This document shows positions 19,367-28,149 of a DNA stretch of 64,000 nucleotides, in pieces. Every line of letters starts with the position of its first letter. Position 1 is the stretch's first letter. The stretch comes from an uncultured Alteromonadales bacterium (GTDB lineage Bacteria; Pseudomonadota; Gammaproteobacteria; Pseudomonadales; Cellvibrionaceae), in contig CALMJT010000215.1 of the NCBI GenBank assembly GCA_937864365.1, positions 62,001 to 126,000 on the forward strand, read 5' to 3'. The notes under the pieces are model-generated. The model was given only the letters and a program-made list of their open reading frames with translations. It was not told where the DNA came from and ran no database searches. A program made the position numbers and the translations under genes.

Positions 19367-19768
19367 GTGTTTTGCGACTGTTCCGTCAAATACCTTAGCG
19401 GGACTGAATACCCAACTCTGGATGTTTTTTATATAGCCGCGCAGTTAATGCACGTTAAAGACTGATCTTACAAATTGCTCTAGTTTAGAAAACAAAACAC
19501 TCAAACTCAGCCAATATTAGCATAAAGGCCTTTCGTTCAAGCTTAGACAGTTTTTGAATATTTCTCTAAATCTAGCCACAAAAGACCGCCATCAAATGCT
19601 CAGGCAGCCTCTGACCAGAATTATTCAATAATGTTTAAAGGAAATTCTGATTCATTCAGAATTTTTTAGCGATACAAAAAAAGCGTCACCAACGTCAATC
19701 ACCATACATCATTAAGCTTTTTACACCGCGATTAACTCATCAATGCATTAATCACAGATTCCTTAATA
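19367..19768. other. Intergenic stretch between rlmH and mrdA
   Basis: This gap is unusually long for the rlmH-mrdA junction. It contains the degraded repeat copy at 19638-19763 and, closer to mrdA, about 270 bases that may hold an mrdA promoter. No gene is seen. Confidence 0.5.
19638..19763 (-). repeat. Dispersed palindromic repeat, copy 2 (degraded, reverse)
   Basis: It starts AAGGAAATTCTGA, passes through TAGCGATAC...GCGTCACCAACGTCAA and ends TTAATCACAGATTCC, lacking the central core. The end lies five bases from the rlmH stop codon. The start forms its own 9-bp hairpin (AAATTCTGA / TCAGAATTT) followed by T residues. Confidence 0.6.
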
Positions 19769-20236
19769 TTATTTATGGTACGGGTGATTATTTAAAATAC
19801 TTACAGCTCGGTAAATTTGTTCGGCCAGCAAAATTCGCACAATTGGATGCGGTAATGTCAAGGCCGATAACGCCCACTTTTGCTGAGCACGAGCTATACA
19901 ATCTGGGGATAAGCCGTCTGGACCGCCCACTAACAAAGTGATGTTGTGGCCATCCATTTTCCAGCGATCGAGTTGCTGAGACAAAACCTCGGTACTCCAC
20001 GGTTTCCCCGATAAATCCAACGCTACAACCCAATCTTTTTCATCGATGGCATCAAGCATTCTTTTGCCTTCATCAGAAATTGCCGTTGCTGTTGATTGGT
20101 TTTTGCCACGATGAGCCAGAGCCAGCTCGCGGATTTGCAGATCGATTTCACGGGGAAGGCGTTTAACGTATTCGTTCACGCCCGCAGTTACCCAGTCTGG
20201 CATCTTGGTGCCGACGGCTAGAATGGTAATTCTCAT
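19769..20236 (-). CDS. rlmH: 23S rRNA pseudouridine-1915 N3-methyltransferase RlmH
   Basis: This 155-residue SPOUT methyltransferase has the expected length. Motifs include the start [25 protein letters not shown], the trefoil-knot SAM site [11 protein letters not shown] and the tail [19 protein letters not shown]. It methylates pseudouridine 1915 in helix 69 of 23S rRNA. It follows rsfS by about 30 bases, and the two are typically cotranscribed. Confidence 0.97.
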   Translation of the reverse strand: MRITILAVGTKMPDWVTAGVNEYVKRLPREIDLQIRELALAHRGKNQSTATAISDEGKRMLDAIDEKDWVVALDLSGKPWSTEVLSQQLDRWKMDGHNITLLVGGPDGLSPDCIARAQQKWALSALTLPHPIVRILLAEQIYRAVSILNNHPYHK

Positions 20237-20266
20237 AACAACTCAGTTTCTAACGATTAGAAGCCA

Positions 20267-20644
20267 TCACACAGAATTGGAGCTGACTTGTGGCGTTTCA
20301 ATACGGTGCTTAGGCGCCTTAGACCACAATTTTTCTAAATCGTAGAAATCTCTCATAGCAGGCATCATGACATGCACTACGATATCGCCAAAATCGACTA
20401 ATACCCATTCGCCTTGATCTTCACCCTCAACACCAAGAGGCATAATCCCGTGAGATTTCGCTTCGCTGGCAACGTGTAGAGCAAGAGATTTAACGTGTCG
20501 GTTGGAAGTACCACTGGCAATGACCAAGGTATCGGTTACATCGGTGAGTTCTGCTACATCTAGTTCGACGACATCCTTGGCTTTGAGATCACTGAGTGCC
20601 TCAAATACAACGCTTTTAATGTCGGTAGGAATGGTTTCGGTCAT
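20267..20644 (-). CDS. rsfS: Ribosome silencing factor RsfS
   Basis: The 125-residue protein of the RsfS/Iojap family binds L14 on the 50S subunit and blocks joining with the 30S in stationary phase. Visible are [52 protein letters not shown] and the closing FYDLEKLW. It sits between nadD and rlmH. Together with hpf, this window carries two separate means of idling ribosomes. Confidence 0.96.
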   Translation of the reverse strand: MTETIPTDIKSVVFEALSDLKAKDVVELDVAELTDVTDTLVIASGTSNRHVKSLALHVASEAKSHGIMPLGVEGEDQGEWVLVDFGDIVVHVMMPAMRDFYDLEKLWSKAPKHRIETPQVSSNSV

Positions 20645-20766
20645 CTATCCTCGCGAATTTTAATGAAAAATAATCAAAATAGACGCGCTAACACAGGCGT
20701 CGTCTAATCATTGTACTACTATCTGCCAAGATCTACAGGTTTAAATAATAGCTGCTCGGCGAAAAG

Positions 20767-21432
20767 TTACGGATGGTAAAGCTTGTGTGACTTTATGTAA
20801 TCTAAAACTGCATCTGGAAGTAAAAACTGCGGTGAGCGATCATCCTTTAAAAGCGCCCTGATGTCGCTGGATGAAATCGGCAACATGCGCAGCTGTGTGC
20901 AAAAAATCTTTCCCGCAGGCGATGCTTGTAAGTCACCCAGCTCAAAAGATTGATGCATTTTTAAAAACTCCCCCACCTCGCCGGATACAGGAAAGTCGTA
21001 ATCTGGCCGCTGCACAACAATGATGTGCGCACAATCTAAAAGCTCTCGCCAGCGATACCAAGAGCTGAAATTCACCAAAGAATCTGACCCCATAATCCAA
21101 CACAGCGACTGATTAGTCATGAGCCCCGATCGGATTTCTATCAAGGTATCGTAAGAATACGAAGGCCCTTCACGTTTAAGTTCGCGATCATCAACCATCA
21201 GCTCACTACAGCTTTGCACCGCGAGATTAACCATCGCCAAACGGTCTTCGGCGCGACAATGGTAGTTACTTTTATGAGGCGGGATACTGGCAGGCAACAA
21301 TCGCATCTCAGCGAGATGCAACTGCTGTTTAATTTCAAGAGCAAGTCTTAGGTGGGCGTTGTGAATGGGGTCGAAGGTTCCGCCCCAAACACCAATTAGT
21401 TGTCTTTGTAACTGTTCTTGTCGCTCACCCAT
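20767..21432 (-). CDS. nadD: Nicotinate-nucleotide adenylyltransferase
   Basis: About 221 residues. NadD joins nicotinate mononucleotide and ATP to give deamido-NAD. The nucleotidyltransferase motif GVWGGTFDPIHNAHLRLA and the C-terminal ISSSDIRALL are clear, as is PPHKSNYHCRAEDRLAM. I chose the ATG at 21432, just after the proA stop, because an earlier in-frame start at 21483 overlaps proA. The order proA-nadD-rsfS-rlmH is common in gammaproteobacteria of this group. Confidence 0.93.
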   Translation of the reverse strand: MGERQEQLQRQLIGVWGGTFDPIHNAHLRLALEIKQQLHLAEMRLLPASIPPHKSNYHCRAEDRLAMVNLAVQSCSELMVDDRELKREGPSYSYDTLIEIRSGLMTNQSLCWIMGSDSLVNFSSWYRWRELLDCAHIIVVQRPDYDFPVSGEVGEFLKMHQSFELGDLQASPAGKIFCTQLRMLPISSSDIRALLKDDRSPQFLLPDAVLDYIKSHKLYHP

Positions 21433-21446
21433 CAACGTTATTGAAC

Positions 21447-22700
21447 CTAAACTCGGACGTGGCCGTCTCCGTAAACCACCCACTTCTGGGAGGTTAGACC
21501 TTCAAGACCAACCGGGCCGCGAGCGTGGATTTTGTCGGTAGAGATACCAATTTCGGCACCCAGTCCGTATTCAAAACCGTCTGCGAATCGAGTCGATGCA
21601 TTCACCATAACCGAGCTTGAATCCACCTGGCTGACGAATTGTCGAGAGCGGGTATAGTCTTCGGTAACAATCGACTCAGTATGTTTAGAGCTGTACTGGT
21701 CAATATGATCCATGGCTTGAGCCATGTCATCGACGATACGAATGGACAACACTGGTGCCAAATATTCGGTCGCCCAATCCTCTTCGGTAGCGGCATTGCA
21801 CTGGATTAATGCTTGGGTTTGCGCACAACCACGCAGCTCAACACCTTTCTCTAAGTAAGCTTCTGCTAAGCGCGGTAAAATTTCCGCAGCTACGCCTTTG
21901 TTTACCAGTAGTGTTTCCATGGCATTACAAACACCATAGCGGTGGGTTTTTGAATTCATAGCGATATCGAACGCCTTATTTAAATCGGCTCGATCGTCGA
22001 TATAAACATGGCAAATACCATCAAGATGCTTGATGACAGACACTTTAGCGTCGGCACTGATGCGCTCGATCAAGCCTTTGCCGCCGCGCGGTACAATCAC
22101 ATCAACATACTCGGGCATGGTAATTAAGTGACCAACGGCTTCGCGGTCGGTGGTGGAAACTACTTGTACCACACCGGCTGGCAATCCCGCTTTTTCTAAA
22201 CCCGCTTGAATGCATTGGGCAATGGCCTGATTGGAATGCAGCGCTTCTTTACCACCGCGCAAAATAGTTGCATTGCCAGACTTTAAGCACAGGCTGGCGG
22301 CATCGATAGTAACGTTGGGTCGTGATTCATAAATAATGCCAACAACGCCTAAAGGAACACGCATTTTGCCCACTTGGATGCCACTGGGACGGTAGCGTAA
22401 GTCAGTAATTTCACCGCACGGATCAGGCAGTGCGGCAACCTGCTCAAGACCTTCAATCATGCTGTCGATTCGCGCTGGCGTAAGCTCAAGTCGATCGAGA
22501 AGAGCGCTGTCTAAGCCCTGCTCTTTTCCCGCAGCTAGATCTTTGGCGTTTGCTTCGGCAAGCGCGTCGCGAGAAGCATTGAGAGCCTCAGCCGTCGCTA
22601 AAAGTGCTGCGTTTTTGGTTCCAGTTGTCGCCGCAGCGATCACTCTGGAGGCAGCGCGAGCATTCTTGCCAAGCTCTATCATGTAATCTTTAACAGACAT
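21447..22700 (-). CDS. proA: Gamma-glutamyl phosphate reductase (glutamate-5-semialdehyde dehydrogenase)
   Basis: The 417-residue ProA reduces gamma-glutamyl phosphate to glutamate semialdehyde in proline synthesis. Motifs include the [19 protein letters not shown] nucleotide region, [25 protein letters not shown] and the active Cys in [37 protein letters not shown] marks the C-terminal end. No proB lies next to it in this window. Length is normal. Confidence 0.96.
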   Translation of the reverse strand: MSVKDYMIELGKNARAASRVIAAATTGTKNAALLATAEALNASRDALAEANAKDLAAGKEQGLDSALLDRLELTPARIDSMIEGLEQVAALPDPCGEITDLRYRPSGIQVGKMRVPLGVVGIIYESRPNVTIDAASLCLKSGNATILRGGKEALHSNQAIAQCIQAGLEKAGLPAGVVQVVSTTDREAVGHLITMPEYVDVIVPRGGKGLIERISADAKVSVIKHLDGICHVYIDDRADLNKAFDIAMNSKTHRYGVCNAMETLLVNKGVAAEILPRLAEAYLEKGVELRGCAQTQALIQCNAATEEDWATEYLAPVLSIRIVDDMAQAMDHIDQYSSKHTESIVTEDYTRSRQFVSQVDSSSVMVNASTRFADGFEYGLGAEIGISTDKIHARGPVGLEGLTSQKWVVYGDGHVRV

Positions 22701-22891
22701 AGCGATCCCTTGATTTTATTGTTGTCGTATTCATTTCGAATCACACCCATCGCTGGGTGCAAATGATTGTTCACCCTGAAGACCCACATATCCATATACA
22801 CAACGGAAGCTTGCGGAATAATTGCGGTCATTTTAACGGTAAATGATTGCTCATGTGAACTTGTCTTAAAGTGGAAGCTTACCAGCAAAGG

Positions 22892-23479
22892 CTAATGTCG
22901 ACTGATACGATCAATCTGATCTGATATCCGCTCTACACGTTCAACGGGATCGCTCAACTTGATCAATTCCACCTGCTCGGCACGGCTGATTGGCAAAAGC
23001 AGTGTCAAAAACCAGCCCAACTGATTGACAGATTGAATGCTTGGGAGCTTCAACAATTGAATTTGTGGGTGCGTGGCCAAAGAGTCATAAATCGCTCGCA
23101 AACCATCGTATTGGTCATCGATAGCAATTATCTCTTCGCTGGCAAGGTATTCTACCTGTGCACGCATTAGTTGATTGTCTTCTACCCAAGTCTTTAAAAC
23201 TCGGAATTTTCGACTACCCAATACTTTGATGTGCAGCAAACCGTTTTCACCCTGGCTCCAATCAATGATATTAGCAACCACGCCCACGTTATAAATCATG
23301 GCCGCTGCGCCAACCTCATTTCCATCACGAATAGGCACAACACCAAAGACACTACCGTTTTTGACGCAATCTTTGATCAATTGTAAATACCGTTGCTCAA
23401 ATATCTGCAAAGGCAGTGTCATTTCGGGAACTAACAGAGTGTTGAGTGGGAATAATGCGATTTCTTCGGTCGATGACAT
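22892..23479 (-). CDS. LON substrate-binding-domain protein
   Basis: The 195-residue protein consists only of the N-terminal domain of Lon-type proteases (PUA-like, PF02190). FPLNTLLVPEMTLPLQIFEQRYLQLIKD and SVFGVVPIRDGNEVG are the hallmarks. The C-terminus is a helical bundle with PISRAEQVELIKLSDP. It has no ATPase or protease domain. Such stand-alone proteins are common in Pseudomonadales; their role is unknown. It is divergent from the PepSY-two-component cluster. Confidence 0.85.
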   Translation of the reverse strand: MSSTEEIALFPLNTLLVPEMTLPLQIFEQRYLQLIKDCVKNGSVFGVVPIRDGNEVGAAAMIYNVGVVANIIDWSQGENGLLHIKVLGSRKFRVLKTWVEDNQLMRAQVEYLASEEIIAIDDQYDGLRAIYDSLATHPQIQLLKLPSIQSVNQLGWFLTLLLPISRAEQVELIKLSDPVERVERISDQIDRISRH

Positions 23480-23967
23480 TGACGAACACCAAGAGTTAAT
23501 AGAGATAAAACAAATTATGCACAGTTAGCAAACATTCACTTTCAAGATTTTCACTTGGCACCAGCGGCACTGGTAAACCTACCGAAATACCACCGCCGAA
23601 TTCCACAGCAAGCAGAATGCGGGTGCATTGATTTCAGCCATCATTCAGGCACTGTGAACTAGTCTTTGTTTCTATACAAATCGGCGACTAGAAACAGGCG
23701 CGCAAATTTAAACTTGCTTTGGCAAGACATGTACCGCGCACTTTTCGATCTATGCGAGTAAAAACAACACTTATTGCCCGAATTCCATAAGCATTTAGGG
23801 CGCTTAATCGTTATACTCACCAGACATAACAAGATTGCAAGACAGCAGTATTTCGCCGTTTTATAGACTGTGATCAGGCGCACACTCACTAGCACTAGTG
23901 ACTGCTTTGCGCGATTAAGCATCATTAATTTGAACCTTAATACCAGCATATGCTCATCGAAGGAATT
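23480..23967. other. Divergent intergenic region
   Basis: About 490 bases separate the LON-domain gene from the PepSY gene. No convincing gene or repeat copy is present. It should hold promoters for both directions. A 96-codon minus-strand frame (23659-23949) looks like chance. Confidence 0.4.
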
Positions 23968-24453
23968 ATGGCGCTACCGCACTACAATGCCTCACCGCAA
24001 ACTACTCCAAGCGCTTCGCTCAAAGCGTTGCGCGGTCTTGATGCGGAAAATACTAACTACCAGACTCTACGGATGTTCGTAACAGCACTACTCTTAGCGT
24101 TCGCGTTAAATACAATGGTTACAACACCTGCGCACGCCGCTAAGCAGTTTGACTTTACCGTTGCCCAAGCCGGTGGCAATCAAGATCAAAATAATCATCC
24201 GCGCCCAGGTTTTCGACAACCTGGCTCGCTATCAAAGACGCCACAATCCGATCAAAGAAAAAATAGTCTACAAAGTAACAATGCTTTGCCAAAGGGTATT
24301 AATTCCAACGACGCGGCAAACATTGCTAAATCGCGATTTGGCGGCAAAGTATTACGCGTGAATCCATCTTCAGATGGCCATCTCGTAAAACTGCTTTTGC
24401 CTTCCGGAAAAATCACCTACGTTAATGTTAACGCCAATGGTGATATTCAGTAA
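23968..24453 (+). CDS. Exported PepSY-domain protein linked to a two-component system
   Basis: The 161-residue protein starts at the ATG at 23968, with GAAGGA just upstream; the ATG at 23950 is less well placed. A cytosolic stretch of about 35 residues precedes a hydrophobic segment (MFVTALLLAFALNTMVTTPAHA), which ends in an AHA cleavage site. A Gln/Asn/Pro-rich spacer leads to a C-terminal PepSY-like unit: NDAANIAKSRFGGKVLRV, then LLLPSGKITYVNVNANGDIQ. Such small PepSY proteins often precede OmpR-type regulators, as here (21 bases apart). It may act as a periplasmic modulator of the sensor kinase; that is inference. Confidence 0.75.
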   Translation: MALPHYNASPQTTPSASLKALRGLDAENTNYQTLRMFVTALLLAFALNTMVTTPAHAAKQFDFTVAQAGGNQDQNNHPRPGFRQPGSLSKTPQSDQRKNSLQSNNALPKGINSNDAANIAKSRFGGKVLRVNPSSDGHLVKLLLPSGKITYVNVNANGDIQ

Positions 24454-24474
24454 TTTTTAGATCGAGGCATTTTA

Positions 24475-25155
24475 GTGCGCTTACTTATTGTCGAAGATGA
24501 ACCACAACTCAATGAAAACCTGTGCAGTTTTCTTAAATCCGACGGCTACGTTATCGACTCCGCCCACGACGGTCGTGAAGGTTTGTATCTCGGTGAAGAA
24601 TATCCTTACGATCTTGCCATCATTGATATTGGCTTACCTCAGCTCGACGGTATCGAAGTCATCAAACAATTGCGAACTAAAGGTAAAAAATACCCAATTC
24701 TTATTTTAACCGCACGCGACAGCTGGCAAGACAAGGTTGGCGGACTGGAAGCCGGTGCCGATGATTACCTGGTAAAACCGTTTCACAACGAAGAGTTGCG
24801 TGCACGTATCAACGCCTTGATTCGTCGCTCCAATGGCCATGCCAGTCCAACCATCAATTTTGGTTCTCTCGTTCTCGACACCGCCGCCAAAACCGTAAAG
24901 CTCAATGATCAAGCGCTGGAGCTAACCAGCTTCGAGTACAATACCTTTGAATACTTGGCTCAAAACGTTGGCAAGGTGGTTTCTAAAACTGAGCTAACCG
25001 AGCATCTTTACGATCAAGACTTTGATCGCGACAGTAATACCATTGAAGTGTTTGTGGGTCGCCTTAGAAAAAAAATCGATCCAGACGGTAGCCTAAAACC
25101 CATCACCACCATTCGAGGCCAAGGTTATCGCTTTAACTTAGAAGCGCAATCGTAA
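24475..25155 (+). CDS. OmpR/PhoP-type response regulator
   Basis: The 226-residue protein has a GTG start. The receiver domain shows LLIVEDEPQLNENL (acidic pair), the phospho-Asp in LAIIDIGLPQLDG, LTARDSWQDKV (Thr switch) and DDYLVKPFH (Lys). The C-terminal winged-helix DNA-binding domain has ELTSFEYNTFEYLAQN, DRDSNTIEVFVGRLRKKI and TIRGQGYRF. It lies four bases before the sensor kinase. Resemblance is to the PhoP/QseB group, but the target genes are not evident from the sequence. Confidence 0.92.
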   Translation: MRLLIVEDEPQLNENLCSFLKSDGYVIDSAHDGREGLYLGEEYPYDLAIIDIGLPQLDGIEVIKQLRTKGKKYPILILTARDSWQDKVGGLEAGADDYLVKPFHNEELRARINALIRRSNGHASPTINFGSLVLDTAAKTVKLNDQALELTSFEYNTFEYLAQNVGKVVSKTELTEHLYDQDFDRDSNTIEVFVGRLRKKIDPDGSLKPITTIRGQGYRFNLEAQS

Positions 25156-25159
25156 TCGA

Positions 25160-26506
25160 GTGATCAAGCGGTTTATCAAACATCTGAGCCAAAGCTTAAG
25201 TGGGCGTCTGATTTTGGCGTCCACCCTGTTGCTGCCCTTTATTCTTGCCATCACAACCACTGCATTAGATAGGGCGTTCGCTCGCAGCCAAGAAGTCGCC
25301 GAACAAGAACGCCTCCGAACACAAATCTATTTGCTGCTTGCCGCCGCAGAAATCTTCGATGGCATACTCTGGCTACCGGAGCAACTTCAAGAACCTCGAT
25401 TTAGCCAGCCAGATTCTGGTCTTTACGCACGCGTCATTGAAGCCGATAAGATTATTTGGCAATCGTTATCGGCTGTGACCGTTGACTTGCCTGCGCCGAT
25501 CAACTTACCCATTCAAGTCGGACAAGAGGTTTTTTACGACAGTAAACTGAATAAAAAAGACGCTCACAACCTGATTTTTGACGTCAGCTGGGAACAATCT
25601 CCCACCCAAGAAAAATTGTATCGTTTCGAAATCATCAGCGATCAAGACGCACTTATCGCCGAGCGCAACAGCTATCGAAAACAACTGTGGCGATGGCTGG
25701 GCGCACTGGCGTTGATACTGGTGATTGTGCTTTGGTGGATTCAAAACTGGGGTTTAAAACCTTTGTCGCATCTGGCTGAAGATCTTAAACGTGTTGAAAC
25801 TGGTGAAACCCTGTCGCTCGGCGGCACCTATCCCACCGAAATCCAACCGGTAATCACCAATCTTAATAAGGTGTTAGAAATCGAACGCGCCCAGCGCGAT
25901 CGCTATCGCAATACCATGGCCGATCTCGCTCACAGTTTGAAAACACCTCTGGCGGTGATTCGCTCCAGCTCAGACCGACCCGATATCGTCGATGAGCAGG
26001 TCTCCAGAATGGATGAAATTGTTCGCCATCAATTGCAGCGAGCGGTGACTCAACAATCCAGCCAGCCCGGCAAAGGGCATTCGGTATTGGAATGTTGTCA
26101 GCGATTGGTTTCTGCGTTATCAAAAGTGTATCGAGATAAAAATCCAAGTTTTGATCTGGAAATCAACGCCAACCAACTGTTCTTTGGTGAACAAGCCGAT
26201 TTATTAGAACTGCTCGGAAATCTGCTCGATAACGCCTGTAAATATGGCCGCGGCAAAGTCCGCATTAAGGCCTCTACCCGTCACAAAATCTTGAGCATTT
26301 TGGTTGAAGACAACGGCCTAGGCGTAAAAGCATCCGATCGCAGAACCATCTTAGAGCGAGGCGCTCGGGCCGATACCGCCGAAACCGGCCAAGGTATTGG
26401 TCTTGCCGTTGCAGTTGATATCGTCAGCAGCTACAACGGCAGTCTGAGTGTCGCAGACTCCTCGCTCGGAGGAGCCGCTTTTAATGTTGAATTACCAATT
26501 GGTTAG
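25160..26506 (+). CDS. Membrane sensor histidine kinase (PhoQ-like)
   Basis: The 448-residue protein (GTG start) has a membrane segment near residues 15-32, a periplasmic sensor of about 140 residues and a second membrane segment near 175-192 (WLGALALILVIVLWWI). The dimerisation/phospho-acceptor helix is DLAHSLKTPLAVIRSS. The catalytic domain contains NLLDNACKYG (N box), EDNGLGV (G1) and GQGIGLAVAVDIV (G2). It pairs with the preceding regulator. Its 3' end overlaps the convergent antiporter gene by 26 bases. The ligand is unknown. Confidence 0.92.
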   Translation: MIKRFIKHLSQSLSGRLILASTLLLPFILAITTTALDRAFARSQEVAEQERLRTQIYLLLAAAEIFDGILWLPEQLQEPRFSQPDSGLYARVIEADKIIWQSLSAVTVDLPAPINLPIQVGQEVFYDSKLNKKDAHNLIFDVSWEQSPTQEKLYRFEIISDQDALIAERNSYRKQLWRWLGALALILVIVLWWIQNWGLKPLSHLAEDLKRVETGETLSLGGTYPTEIQPVITNLNKVLEIERAQRDRYRNTMADLAHSLKTPLAVIRSSSDRPDIVDEQVSRMDEIVRHQLQRAVTQQSSQPGKGHSVLECCQRLVSALSKVYRDKNPSFDLEINANQLFFGEQADLLELLGNLLDNACKYGRGKVRIKASTRHKILSILVEDNGLGVKASDRRTILERGARADTAETGQGIGLAVAVDIVSSYNGSLSVADSSLGGAAFNVELPIG

Positions 26507-28073
26507 GATTAACGTCCGGCCCCATCAAGTGCGCGCATTCTGCCGCAAAACCCGCACCGACCTCTGCGTAATAGTTGAAAACCACATCTGCGCCTAATTT
26601 GATCAGCTCTTTGCGCTCATCGTCGTAGCGAGCAACAGCCGCAATTCGCCCGGAGTATGACGTTTGACGAAGCTGGTAGATAATGTTTTTCATTTCTTGA
26701 ATGGATGGAATCGCCAACATAATCAGTTTTACGCGAGTCACATCCAACTGCTCCCAAAAGTCGATGTCGTCGGCATCACCAAGAACCACATTACGACCTT
26801 TTTTCTGAGCCGCCATTGCACGCCCCTCGTCAACCTCAACACACCAGACCTTTTCGTGCAGGTGAGGCTGCAACGCATTATAAGCACCACTACCAACTCG
26901 CCCCATTCCACAAATTAAAACCTCGGCGCCGTATGGCTGCTGATAGCCGTGGATGACTTGGGCTTTTGGATGTTCAAAGCGACCAAGAAAACCTTTGTAG
27001 CGGGCATAAAGAGTGTGCGCCCGACGATACAAAAACGAGCTGGCCACGAAAGAAATTGCGACCGCCAAGGCAATCATGACCAACTCGTCTTCTGGCAGCC
27101 AGCCATTTTCTACACCTTTACTGGCGACAATTAGTCCGAATTCACTGAAGTTTGCAAGCGCCAGAGAACTTAAAAAGGCGGTACGTGCACGCAACTTAAA
27201 GCTAATAAATAGAGCAAAGAACAGGGCAAATTTAACCGGTAGCAATACAATCATCAGCATTGCCCAAGCCAGTAACTCCCACGTTGGCAAAGCACTGAAT
27301 CCGATGGTTAAAAAGAAACCGACTAAGAACAAATCTTTGAGACTCGCCAGAGATTTATAAAGCTCGTTCGATTTAGGTAAACCCGCCACCAGCATACCTA
27401 AAATCAAGGCACCTAAATCACCTTTGACATCAACCGCATAAAACAAGTTATAACCGCCTAGGGCGATGAAGAATCCGACCAGTACTAACAGCTCACCGTG
27501 ACCACATCGCGATAAAAGAGCAGCTAAAACGGGTCGAGCGAAATACAAAGCTGGTAACGCCAGAGCCCAAACACTTGGAATATTGCCTGTCGCGATCACC
27601 AAAAACAAAACGGCAATAATGTCTTGAATAACCAAAACGCCAATGGCGAGATCACCGTGACGACTTTTGAGCTCGGCGCTATCCTCAAGGGTTTTCATCA
27701 CACAAACGGTGCTACTGAAGCTCACGGCAAAAGCCACTAAAAGTACTAGTAACCAGTTGCCTTCTGCGAATGGGAATACCCAAATTAACGCCAAACCACC
27801 AACCAATAAAAGCGCGCACCACAAAAGCGTATGCAAACTGGTGCCGCCCCAGACTTCTACTTTGGCAAGATCGCGCAGATTTAGCTTTAAACCGATGGTG
27901 AACAACATCAACGTAATGCCTAAATCAGCAAGTTCGTTGAGTCCTTCGAAAGGTTGAATTCCCAGAGCGTTTAATAAGAATCCCGCTAGCAGGTAGCCCA
28001 CCAGCGGTGGCAATGAAAACTGCTTGGCGGCAAAACCAAACACAAATGCCACACAAATCCACAAAAAGTCCAT
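26481..28073 (-). CDS. Kef-type cation:proton antiporter with TrkA-N domain
   Basis: The 530-residue CPA2-family transporter has about 12 membrane segments (residues 1-370). Family motifs include LPPLVGYLLAGFLLNALG, SFSSTVCVMKTLEDS, AIGVLVIQDIIAVLFL and LALANFSEFGLIVASKG. The C-terminal Rossmann RCK domain starts at EVLICGMGRVGSGAYNAL and would bind NAD(H). It resembles YbaL/KefC-like potassium/proton antiporters. Its last codons overlap those of the sensor kinase on the opposite strand, so the two messages are complementary at their 3' ends. Substrate is inferred from the family. Confidence 0.88.
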   Translation of the reverse strand: MDFLWICVAFVFGFAAKQFSLPPLVGYLLAGFLLNALGIQPFEGLNELADLGITLMLFTIGLKLNLRDLAKVEVWGGTSLHTLLWCALLLVGGLALIWVFPFAEGNWLLVLLVAFAVSFSSTVCVMKTLEDSAELKSRHGDLAIGVLVIQDIIAVLFLVIATGNIPSVWALALPALYFARPVLAALLSRCGHGELLVLVGFFIALGGYNLFYAVDVKGDLGALILGMLVAGLPKSNELYKSLASLKDLFLVGFFLTIGFSALPTWELLAWAMLMIVLLPVKFALFFALFISFKLRARTAFLSSLALANFSEFGLIVASKGVENGWLPEDELVMIALAVAISFVASSFLYRRAHTLYARYKGFLGRFEHPKAQVIHGYQQPYGAEVLICGMGRVGSGAYNALQPHLHEKVWCVEVDEGRAMAAQKKGRNVVLGDADDIDFWEQLDVTRVKLIMLAIPSIQEMKNIIYQLRQTSYSGRIAAVARYDDERKELIKLGADVVFNYYAEVGAGFAAECAHLMGPDVNPNQLVIQH

Positions 28074-28149
28074 AGATCACCCTCAATCAGTTACTGGTCA
28101 CAGTGTATGTGCCAGCAACTGGGGTGCAAAGTACTTAATACGATAGAGA

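Noticed and set aside
23659-23949. 96-codon minus-strand open frame in the divergent region before the PepSY gene
   Set aside because: Odd, Lys/Cys/Arg-rich composition with no ribosome binding site and no family resemblance; looks like chance in an AT-rich gap.
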